From Fragum whitleyi (lineage: Eukaryota > Mollusca > Bivalvia > Cardiida > Cardiidae), in assembly GCA_948146395.1 (NCBI GenBank), contig OX411547.1:29988614-30052613 (forward strand): a DNA stretch of 64,000 nt. The letters are read 5' to 3'. Below are positions 56,530 through 64,000 of the stretch, piece after piece (within the stretch, counting starts at the first letter, position 1; every line of letters starts with the position of its first letter). The notes under the pieces were generated by a model. It was not told where the DNA came from and ran no database searches. It worked only from the letters and a program-made list of their open reading frames with translations. Made by a program: the position numbers and the translations under genes.

Positions 56530-56639
56530 ATTATTCCACCTTATCTGCTCCTACCAATAGACAAGTAACATCACCAAACAATCCAACACGAAGCGGAGAT
56601 GTGGTCACTTTTAGTTGTAATGTATACTTTATATTACAG
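56530..56639 (+). repeat. Single truncated class-D exon, 110-bp unit
   Basis: After TTTCAACAG it follows D codons 1-31, but Cys1 is TAT (GATTATTCCACC) and it runs into the next acceptor TATATTACAG at 56639. It abuts the end of the preceding hairpin-headed repeat, which probably replaced further copies. Confidence 0.85.
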
Positions 56640-56816
56640 AATGTTCCACTCCAACTGCCCCTACCAATGGGCAAGTAACATCACCAAACAATCCAACACG
56701 GAGCGGAGATGTGGTCACTTTTAGTTGTAATGAGAACTATCTTCTACAGGGGAACCAGAATAGGACATGTCAGAGTGATGGGAGTTATACAGGGAACCAA
56801 CCTACTTGTGCTAGAA
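56640..56816 (+). CDS. Sushi domain exon D5
   Basis: A complete 59-codon class-D exon, acceptor TATATTACAG, donor GTAAGT. It reads ECSTPTAPTNGQVTSPNNPT, GDVVTFSCNENYLLQGNQ and GSYTGNQPTCAR. The last exon base is A, not G as in the other D exons (CTAGAA|GTAAGT), so the codon split with E5 becomes ATT (Ile) instead of GTT (Val). Y50 replaces Trp. Confidence 0.88.
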
Positions 56817-56947
56817 GTAAGTTGTCCTGGATTTTAGATGAAAATACTGTGTGTCTTCAATCCATTTGTCTTCTACCAGTTCCAATTCTATACCAAATTT
56901 TGAAATTAATCTATATATATTTTAGAGAGTGAAAACTTTTATTGCAG

Positions 56948-57121
56948 TTTGTCCTGACATTAATGGAACAGCCCTGACTGTGACTGGTTCTACATCTCCA
57001 TATATTGAGGGAAATATTGTCACTTTGTCATGTACCAGTCCATATACTATAAATGGAGCAACCACCTTAACTTGTGAAAATACTGGATCATGGAGTGGGA
57101 CTATTCCAACTTGTCAGATAG
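56948..57121 (+). CDS. Sushi domain exon E5
   Basis: A 58-codon class-E exon, acceptor TTTATTGCAG, donor GTATGT. It reads CPDINGTALTVTGSTSPYIE and GSWSGTIPTCQIG, with N6-G-T as a sequon. Only 131 nt of intron separates it from D5. All cysteines and W49. Confidence 0.9.
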
Positions 57122-57452
57122 GTATGTAAACTCATTGTTTTGATGTCTCGAAAGAGTATTCTAATATGTAGTTTCATGAAATTCAAGGGGAAAAAGGTTA
57201 TTGAATTAATTACAGGAAGATTAGGTGTGAGCATAGGGATTCAGGGAGGTCTAAAAAATAGTTTTGCAATGAAATGCTTATCATAGACTATAAATGTCTT
57301 AACAAGGAAGAAACATATATAACTGTTGAAAGGTTTTATCAACAATGAGAAATATGATATGAAAATGAACCAAATACTTAACAAGTGATTTAGATAATAA
57401 GGATAGATGGTGGTAAATGAATTGATAATTTTCTCTTATTATTAAATTTCAG

Positions 57453-57626
57453 AGTGCTCCTCTTTATCAAACCCAATAAATGGCACTGTTACTTTAAAGA
57501 GTCCAAGTTTGGTTGGAGAAATCGCTGAATACAGTTGTCAAGAAAACTACAGATTGATTGGTCATACCCTAAGAGTATGTCAATCAGATGGAAAGTGGAG
57601 TGGTACGCCACCAATATGTTCTAGAG
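57453..57626 (+). CDS. Sushi domain exon A6
   Basis: A 58-codon class-A exon, acceptor ATTAAATTTCAG, donor GTAAGA. It reads ECSSLSNPINGTVTLKSPSL, EYSCQENYRLIGHTLRVC and GKWSGTPPICSRG. Arg34 replaces Ser and so removes the N32 sequon, while N10-G-T adds one. Cysteines and W49 intact. Confidence 0.88.
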
Positions 57627-57645
57627 GTAAGATATTTTGATTGCG

Positions 57646-57775
57646 TAAGGTAAGTGGACCCATTACAGCTCTGCAACCTTTTGAAAATGAAGAACTTTAA
57701 CAGTGTTAACCGAGGTTTCCTAATGATTTCATTAGGAAACCATGGTTGATATTGTGAAAGTTCATGAGGGAAAAA
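57646..57775. mobile_element. Foldback element, TTTCCTAATGATTTCATTAG family, copy 2
   Basis: Starts TAAGGTAAGTGGACCCATTA and has GGTTTCCTAATGATTTCATT then AGGAAACCATGG at its centre, with GAACTTTAACAGTGTTAACC facing ATATTGTGAAAGTTC. It lies 19 bp after the A6 donor, matching the 38448 copy after A4. The right end is eroded. Confidence 0.7.
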
Positions 57776-58108
57776 GGGATCACTGTGAATTTCAAGAAAT
57801 GACCATTATAGATTTAAAAAATCAGTAAAGTGTGGAAGTATCAACCCTAGTCAGTCTGTGCCATCCACTGACTAGGGTGAATAATTTATGAACATCCAAG
57901 AGGGTCCCTTTATGCCTGACACACCAGTGATATATAAGAATAAGTGATTTCTTACCTCGTTGAAGAATCAGGTGCTCTTTGATCACCATGGTCTAAGAGA
58001 CTAGCAATTGAATGATGATTTACATGGTACATATCCAATTTATGCTAAGACTCTCTCACTTGCATGATCGATCACATATATATTGTATAACATTTTTGAC
58101 ATGGCAGG

Positions 58109-58383
58109 GCCGCCGTCATAGCGCAGTTGGTAGTGCGTCGGACTGTCAAGCAAGAGTTCCCGAGTTCGATCCCCGACGGCTGCACTCGTTCTTTCCGACT
58201 ATTTTTCTCTCACCAATGGGTTGAAAATCGTAGACCTATGTGATATAGCAGCTGGAGGCTAGGAAAGGATGTGGTGGTTGTACTGGTGAGAGAAATACCA
58301 GGAAACCATTGTTAGGTGCTCCAGCCGCCGTGATATAATTGAAATAATGTTGATAGCAGCGTTAAACTCCATTCAATCAATCA
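58109..58383 (+). mobile_element. tRNA-headed SINE, plus strand
   Basis: Head GCCGCCGTCATAGCGCAGTT, anticodon-loop-like CTGTCAA (GTC), B box GAGTTCGATCCCC, body CACCAATGGGTTGAAAATCG, AGGAAAGGATGTGGTGG, GGTGCTCCAGCCGCCGTGAT, tail CATTCAATCAATCA. I could not find a clear target-site duplication. It sits in the A6-B6 intron. Confidence 0.85.
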
Positions 58384-58593
58384 CTTGAAAGAGCAGGGCA
58401 AAACTTAGCCAATACTTAACATGGCCAGTGTAATTTTATATAGATATCTATTTGAAAAAAAGAATTTACTGATAAATTATCTTAAAATCTCTACATCCAA
58501 ATATTAGAATTTATTTAATCTCCGCCATGCCATGTCAACATAGTGATTATTATATCTACATGTAACTATAGAATGCATATTGTACTATTTAAA

Positions 58594-58820
58594 ATTATAT
58601 ATAATACATACTAAGTGTGTTTGTATGAAAAAAATATCTGAAGAGGTTTGGGAAACTGATAATTACTGATATTTTTTCATCCAATACACTATGTATGTAT
58701 TGGTTTTATCTTATAACCTCTATTTGCTTTGTTTTCATCGTTGTTTCTAACAGAAATGCATGTTTCTAAAAATAACTGCATAATTTCATTGTTCTAAAAA
58801 TATCCATGTGATATCATAAA
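58594..58820. repeat. Intron segment shared with 1165-1445
   Basis: It aligns with the segment upstream of A1 (ATAATACATACTAAGTG, CCAATACACTATGTATGTAT, TTATAACCTCTATTTGC, CTAACAGAAATGCATGTTTC, AATATCCATG). Here it lies just upstream of B6. No coding sequence. Confidence 0.6.
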
Positions 58821-58937
58821 AAAATCATTATTCACTCCTGAAAATACATCAAAACAATTTTATTAATCCCTTAAAAAAATTGCACAATAATCTCATCCAT
58901 TTTGAATTATATTGTTATAAACATTTTTTTGTTTCAG

Positions 58938-59114
58938 AATGTCCATTATTGCTTACTCCCTCTAATGGCAAAGTTAATTTAGAGAGTTATCCTAGTACAG
59001 TAGGACAGTTAGCCAACTATACCTGTTACACAAACTACATACTTCAGGGGAATACAGAAAGAGTTTGTCAAGATAATGGAACTTGGAGTGGGGAGGCTTC
59101 AACTTGTGTCAGAG
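58938..59114 (+). CDS. Sushi domain exon B6
   Basis: A 59-codon class-B exon, acceptor TTTTTTGTTTCAG, donor GTGAGT. It reads ECPLLLTPSNGKVNLESYPS, LANYTCYTNYILQGNTERVC and GTWSGEASTCVRG. Tyr31 and Ser55 are private changes. Four cysteines. Confidence 0.9.
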
Positions 59115-59136
59115 GTGAGTCATTGTGACTAATGGA

Positions 59137-59274
59137 TTAGAGTTAGCGTACCAGAGTAGGTCAGTTTAATAGCTTACTATACATGTAATACAAACTACTT
59201 CCTTCAAGGGAATACTCAGAGAGTTTGTCAAGATTATGGAACTTGGACCGGTAAGGTTCCAACTTGTGTCAGAG
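59137..59274 (+). pseudogene. 3'-half copy of class-B exon, first
   Basis: From TTAGAGTTAGCGTACCAGAG to TGTGTCAGAG with donor GTAAGG. It keeps Cys2-Cys4 (TYTCNTNYFLQGNTQRVCQ-like reading), but GTTTAATAGC brings stop codons near the start. Its end lies 160 bp after the B6 end. Confidence 0.8.
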
Positions 59275-59297
59275 GTAAGGTTATTGTGACAATTATA

Positions 59298-59433
59298 AAA
59301 GAGAATTACACTGGCACAGTAGGACAGTTAGCGATCTACAAATGTAACACAAACTACATACTTCAGGGGAATACACATAGAGTTTGTCAAGATAATGGAA
59401 TTTGGAGTGGAGAGGCCCCAACTTGTGTCAGAG
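59298..59433 (+). pseudogene. 3'-half copy of class-B exon, second, frame open
   Basis: It reads ENYTGTVGQLAIYKCNTNYI, LQGNTHRVCQDNGIWSGEAP, TCVRG with a GTACAG donor and no stop. An AG at 59300-59301 (TTATAAAAG|AGAATTAC) gives the correct phase 1, but has no pyrimidine tract. Cys1 is missing, so if spliced in it would make a three-cysteine domain. Most likely unused; RNA would decide. Confidence 0.7.
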
Positions 59434-59929
59434 GTACAGGAACATATACATTTTTATGCAAGCTAAGACATTGATCAGTTTGAACAATACCATTTTGTTG
59501 ATCCAGCTTGCACTGACATAATTGTCAAAATGATGGCTTCATGTGGATGTGTCTGTGTGTCTGGTTTTGTCCCGTTTATTACAGCACATCAAAAAAAGAA
59601 ACATTGCAATAGTAAACAAAGAAAAACTAAGCCTCAGTGTGAAACAGTTGTAAATCCCTATCAACATTTAGGGAGTTACAGCTGTTCCGGGCTGAGCCTT
59701 TGAAAAGAGGCCTTTATTACTATTTTCTTGTTTAGAATTAAGGTGTCACAAATTGTGGCGGTCTTGTGGAAAAAAAAAAAAAGGGAAAAGGGATCTAAAT
59801 GACACACCCTTATTTGATTTTAGACAGAGTGAAAAAATCCAAATGAGCAATGCAATTCATAGCTTTTTCAAGATTTATAATTCATAGAGAAGGTATGCAT
59901 ATTGAACATCAAATGTCTGTGCTTTTCAG

Positions 59930-60106
59930 TATGCCAAGGCCTCACAAATCCCACCAATGGTCAAGTAACCACACCAAATGATCTGAGTGTAGAGGGAGAT
60001 GAAGCTACATATTCATGTTTAACAAACTACAGCCTTGTTGGAAATGTGAACAGAACTTGTCTGGAAACTGGTATGTGGAGTGGAGAACAACCAACTTGTT
60101 GGAGAG
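59930..60106 (+). CDS. Sushi domain exon C6
   Basis: The last sushi exon in the window. Acceptor TGTGCTTTTCAG, donor GTGAGG. The split codon gives Val (G+TA) rather than Glu. It reads VCQGLTNPTNGQVTTPNDLS, GDEATYSCLTNYSLVGNVNR and GMWSGEQPTCWRG, with a second Trp at residue 58. Cysteines 2, 30, 44, 57. Confidence 0.9.
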
Positions 60107-60518
60107 GTGAGGTGATTTAGAATATAACACAGAAGGTTGGGTATATAGGTAACACAGAAGGTGGGGTATACAGGTTCATTTGGTCCACCCATCCTGCTTA
60201 CTGTCTGGCCTTCCATCCATCGATCTGTCCATCTGTAAACATTTCTGTTATCAGACTCCTACTCATGAAAAAAAATAAAATCTTGAAATCTTAAAAATTA
60301 CTTTCCATTATCTAATAAATTGCCTTTTTCAGGGGGTCACAAAGGCCACATGTGAAGATCACTAAGTTTGTCTAAAAACAATTTTCAAACTACAACTTAT
60401 GAACTAAGTGACCTAGAATTAGTAAACTGTATAAAATTGAGGTGCATGTCTAAATGAAAAACTATTTAGTCTTAAGGTAACACTGTTCAAAGGTCACAAT
60501 CAACCATTGTATTAACCC

Positions 60519-60655
60519 GTGTGGACCCGTAAAAGTTCTGCAACATTTCAGGGTAATGAACTTTAACAGTGTTAACCAAGGCTTCCTAATGAAAATCATT
60601 AGGAAACCTGGAATAACACTGTTAAAGTTAAATACCTATGACAGGTTGTAGAACC
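60519..60655. mobile_element. Foldback element, CCTAATGAAAATCATTAGG family, copy 3
   Basis: GAACTTTAACAGTGTTAACC, GCTTCCTAATGAAAATCATT and AGGAAACC then TAACACTGTTAAAGTT form a clean palindrome, with GTTCTGCAAC facing GTTGTAGAAC. The best preserved centre of the three copies. Confidence 0.75.
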
Positions 60656-61151
60656 ATTAAGTCCTCTACGACCTTAAAACTGAAGAACAAAAGGACTTAG
60701 AATCACGAAGCTGTATACAAGCTCTGACAACTCAGGGCCTACTTATTTCGTGTTTCAGTCTGGTCAAAATTAGAAACAAACATTGGCAAACAGTTTTCAA
60801 ATTATACCCTTCTTTGCACATGCACCTCTTAGGGTATAATTGCCATCTTTACTTTTTTTAACTATGAAATAATACTATGATGTGTCCGAGAATAAAATCT
60901 GTTGGAGGGGGAGTTATATACAAAAGGTAATATCTATGACAGAGTCCAAGAATTTTGCTTTTCATATAAGTCCTCACCCTATCAGACCTGATTCATGGAC
61001 ACATCAACATGAAAGTGAAATTATATACATCATAACACAATCACAATTCTGATAGTACCATTTTCTGAGTGTAAAATAGTTTTTAATCATTTTTTAAACA
61101 ATTAAGCACGACAAGTGATACAGTCTTTACAGGGCCCTTTTTGTCACATAT

Positions 61152-61372
61152 GAGCCTGTGTGTGACATTTCCAACAATTTAATGTGTAATGGGACAATAT
61201 TAACAACTATTGACTGCTATAGTATAATAAGAAGTTTGCCTGACTTTCCAAAGACACTTTTTGACCTTATCTTTCTACAATGGTCAAAGAAAAAACACTG
61301 CAGATGCACAGGCTTACCAGAGTCTTTGCTTGGCACTCATTTGAACTTGTTGGAAATGTCAGGCACAGGCTC
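61152..61372. mobile_element. TIR element, GAGCCTGTGTGTGA family, copy 4
   Basis: GAGCCTGTGTGTGACATTTC then CAACAATTT at the left and GTTGGAAATGTCAGGCACAG then GCTC at the right; ATAT/CATAT flanks. The core CAGATGCACAGGCTTACCAG then AGTCTTTGC matches the other copies. The plus-strand frame at 61158 is not a gene. Confidence 0.8.
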
Positions 61373-61443
61373 ATATTTTAGTCAAATCTTGAAAGCATTG
61401 ATTGAACCATGATCCTATTACTGTAAAAGAATTAGAAATTCTT

Positions 61444-61850
61444 ATTTTACCCCCCCCCCCCAACTATGTTTTGGGGGAAAATCGGCATCAGCTTGTTGGT
61501 CGGTTGGTCTGTCGGCTGGTCCATCTGTTTGATGCTTTTTTATGTCCACTCAATTTCTCAGCAACTAATTGGCGGATTTATTTCAAACTTTATAGATGTG
61601 ATCAGTTTCAGAGTTGTGCAAGTTAGCTTTTATGTGTCCTCTCAATTTCTCAGCAACAAATGGGCAGATTTGGTTCAAGCTTTACAGATGTGGTCAGTTT
61701 AAACAGAGAAGATGTGCAATTGAAATTTTGAATACGATCCATTTGCTTTTGATAGAGTTATGGCCCTTTGATGGAAAAAGGCTTTTCATGTTTGAAAAGC
61801 ACTTGTAGTGTGGTATTAGACCGCTTTGAGACAGTCTTGTTTGTTCTGTG
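61444..61850 (+). repeat. Hairpin-headed repeat fragment, TTTTACCCCCCC type
   Basis: TTTTACCCCCCCCC...GTTTTGGGGGAAAA head, GGTCGGTTGGTCTGTCGG tract, then two ~110-bp repeats (TCAATTTCTCAGCAACTAAT, CAAACTTTATAGATGTGATC). Ends CAGTCTTGTTTG. Confidence 0.55.
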
Positions 61851-62259
61851 TACATGGCAAACAAAAATGATAATTAAGCTTACTATCGGTGTATATATAT
61901 TTATGATATGACCTACATCACAGGTGTTATTACACTAGTGGAATAACTGTGCAAATGAGTTAAGAATGTCTAGCAACATTATATTTTCATCGTGAAAATT
62001 AAATCACAATACATTTGCTGACATCATTTTGAAAACAGCGTTATATGTTTTGTGGAAAAACTAGAATCTTTAAATTTCTGGAATTTCCTCACTTTATTTC
62101 AATAATTCAGGTCATATTAGAAATATGTAGAAGTAGTCCGGCAGATATAAAGGCTTTTTTGGTCGAACCTGGATTTGGAGTACATAGAAAATGTTTTTAC
62201 ATATTCTGAAAGCTGAGACCTTCAGCTTCAAGAATCAGTCGGATGACACCTTATCATCC

Positions 62260-63200
62260 TTGAGCATTTCGAGAAATCCAAGATGGCGTCCAAGATGGCC
62301 GCCATTAGCTTAAAAAAAGGCTAAATTCACTGTTTAAATATGTTTCTATTGGCAGTCTGTTGACCAAAACCCAATATTTAAGGGCTTAGTTAATACCACA
62401 ATTGGTAATGAACTGAAATAATTAAGTATGGTGGTTAAATTCCAATTAAAGTACTGAAAGATCAAAGGTCCTGGCAGCCATTACTCTGAAAAGGGTCAGT
62501 TTTACAAAATCATGCATTTCTAATTTTGGGCAATGGCCAATATTCTCTAGAAACAATAGTTTTTACTTTATCTAAAATTGATTATAGTTAAAAAGGTTAA
62601 GCTGGTTGTTAAAGAACATTGAAATAAGAATCAAAGTACTGAAAGTACTAGTAAAAGGCAGTCTATAAAATTTCTATAAAGATACCTATTCAATGAACAC
62701 GAGTGTTTCTCCTTTATTAAAAGCTTCCATCTTATACATATTGCAAGACCAGGTATATGTTACACTCTACAACTCTCATGGTACTCAAAATTGCCTCTGG
62801 AAAATAAAATCAAAGGGCTGTAGGTACTGAAATATGATGAAGGTTAACAACTGAAAATGATTAAATGGAGAAAGGTTGATTGCCAAATAGATCTGATATA
62901 TAAATGTAATCTTCTTTAAATCCCTGATCAGGTTAACGTCCTCATCGATCATAGAAATTAAAACTAAAAAAAAATGTCAAAAAGAATAATGAAAGATCAA
63001 AGTACTGAAACTCTTAAGAGTTTACCTTAATGAATCGGAAAGTATCGTGTACACTAGATAAGTAAATCTCAACTATTCTACGAAAAGATCTGGTAAATTC
63101 GCTAGTCTAACGTTAATGTAGATGAAAGTAAAAGGGAGGAAGCAAGGCAAGTCCTGAAGATACTGAAAGGCTCTCTATGATAGTAAAAAGAAAAAAAACA
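62260..63200. repeat. Possible diverged ~180-bp tandem repeat
   Basis: The motif GTACTGAAA or a close form occurs at 62451, 62636, 62824, 63002 and (as ATACTGAAA) about 63160, spacing 185, 188, 178 and ~158 bp. It is often preceded by ATCAAA. The rest of each interval is too diverged to align by eye. Confidence 0.35.
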
Positions 63201-63685
63201 CATTGCCACACAAATATCTATGATTACCATAACTATCCTATTTTAAAGAAGTTTTGTTGATTTCTACTCCAATATTATTGCAATAAATCATTAAATTACT
63301 ATATTTTGAAAACAACCAAAACAGCGGGTTGCAGCCAATCAGTGGCATCAGGATGTTTTAGCTTTATGCGTCGAAACCTGCCAATGGTATCTTTTAGAAG
63401 TATTTTTGAAGATCATAACTAATAATCTCGATATCTAAGATATTCTTTGAAAGATAATGTCGAATTGAAAGTATACATCATCCATAAGCTTCTGCATTTA
63501 AAGTAAAATTTACATAATTTAAATCCATTTTAGTTATACGTGTAGGTCCTGACTTGACCATCTTATGGTCACTGTTTTGTGAATAGTGTGAAATTCTGTG
63601 GAAATGTTTATTATAAGTCTTTTGTATTGGAACAATCATATTTATAACTTTTTGTTCCTTCAATTTCTATTTCCCTTAACACTTT
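63201..63685. other. No recognised feature
   Basis: AT-rich DNA. The 61-codon minus frame at 63478-63663 has no domain evidence. Confidence 0.4.
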
Positions 63686-63686
63686 T

Positions 63687-64000
63687 TAGCTCCACTGGCT
63701 GAAAGCCACTGGGGCTATTGTCATGGCGTTGTGTCATCGTGCGTCCGTCGGTATGTGCGTCCGTGCGTCCAGTCGTAAACTTTTTCTTTAAAAATCTTTT
63801 CCTCAGAAACTACTGGATGGATTTCAACCAAACTTCACAGGAATGATCCTTGGGTGACCCTCTTTCAAAGTTGTTCAAGAAATTTTGATCCAATGAAAAA
63901 CATGGATTTAATGGGCGTGGCTAATTTCCAAATATGGTAAAAAGTGACTTTTCTCAGGTTCTAACTGATGGATATCAATCAAATTTTACATGAATGATCC
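63687..64000 (+). repeat. Hairpin-headed repeat, AGCTCCACTGGC type, cut by window end
   Basis: Head TTTTTAGCTCCACTGGCTGA then AAGCCACTGGGGCT is a palindrome, followed by ATTGTCATGGC and CGTGCGTCCGTCGG. Same type as 2191-2620. The body repeat CAACCAAACTTCACAGGAAT / CAATCAAATTTTACATGAAT is just starting its second unit. Confidence 0.65.

Overview
This is eukaryotic, intron-rich, AT-rich genomic DNA, most likely from a bivalve mollusc. There are no operons or prokaryotic signals. The organism guess is inference: it rests on the crowd of dispersed hairpin-headed repeats with CCGTCCGTC tracts, tRNA-headed SINEs, Tc1-like elements and non-LTR retrotransposons, a mix familiar from bivalve genomes. 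No database search was possible.

The protein content is essentially one thing: internal exons of a very large extracellular sushi (CCP/SCR) repeat gene on the + strand. I find 28 full exons. Each encodes one sushi domain (58-59 codons, four cysteines), starts after an AG, ends before a GT, and has phase-1 introns on both sides. They fall into five sequence classes in strict order, A-B-C-D-E, repeated five times, with a sixth A-B-C: unit 1 at 1584-8071, unit 2 at 8834-22593, unit 3 at 29835-37836, unit 4 at 38261-50952, unit 5 at 51783-57121, unit 6 at 57453-60106. One unit adds 879 coding nt (293 residues). Together the exons encode 1641 codons. No signal peptide, transmembrane segment, start codon, stop codon or poly(A) site of this gene is in the window, so both ends lie outside or beyond recognition.

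Around the intact exons lie broken half-exons made by two opposite routes. Upstream of D exons, the acceptor plus the first ~31 codons has been tandemly amplified with a ~110-bp period: 10 truncated copies before D1, 16 before D3, one each before D4 and D5. Downstream of B exons (and less clearly C and E), the 3' part plus the donor has been copied, with a ~156-bp period for B. One broken E copy in unit 2 is split by a Tc1-like transposon, which itself contains a SINE.

Introns differ greatly in size because of mobile DNA. I find five SINEs of one tRNA-headed family and one of another, a Tc1/mariner element, a pogo-like TA element, several small terminal-inverted-repeat families, a LINE carcass with two nested insertions (25.9-29.5 kb), and many hairpin-headed repeats, four of which carry a 156-bp internal satellite. 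From 60.1 kb to the end no sushi exon is seen.
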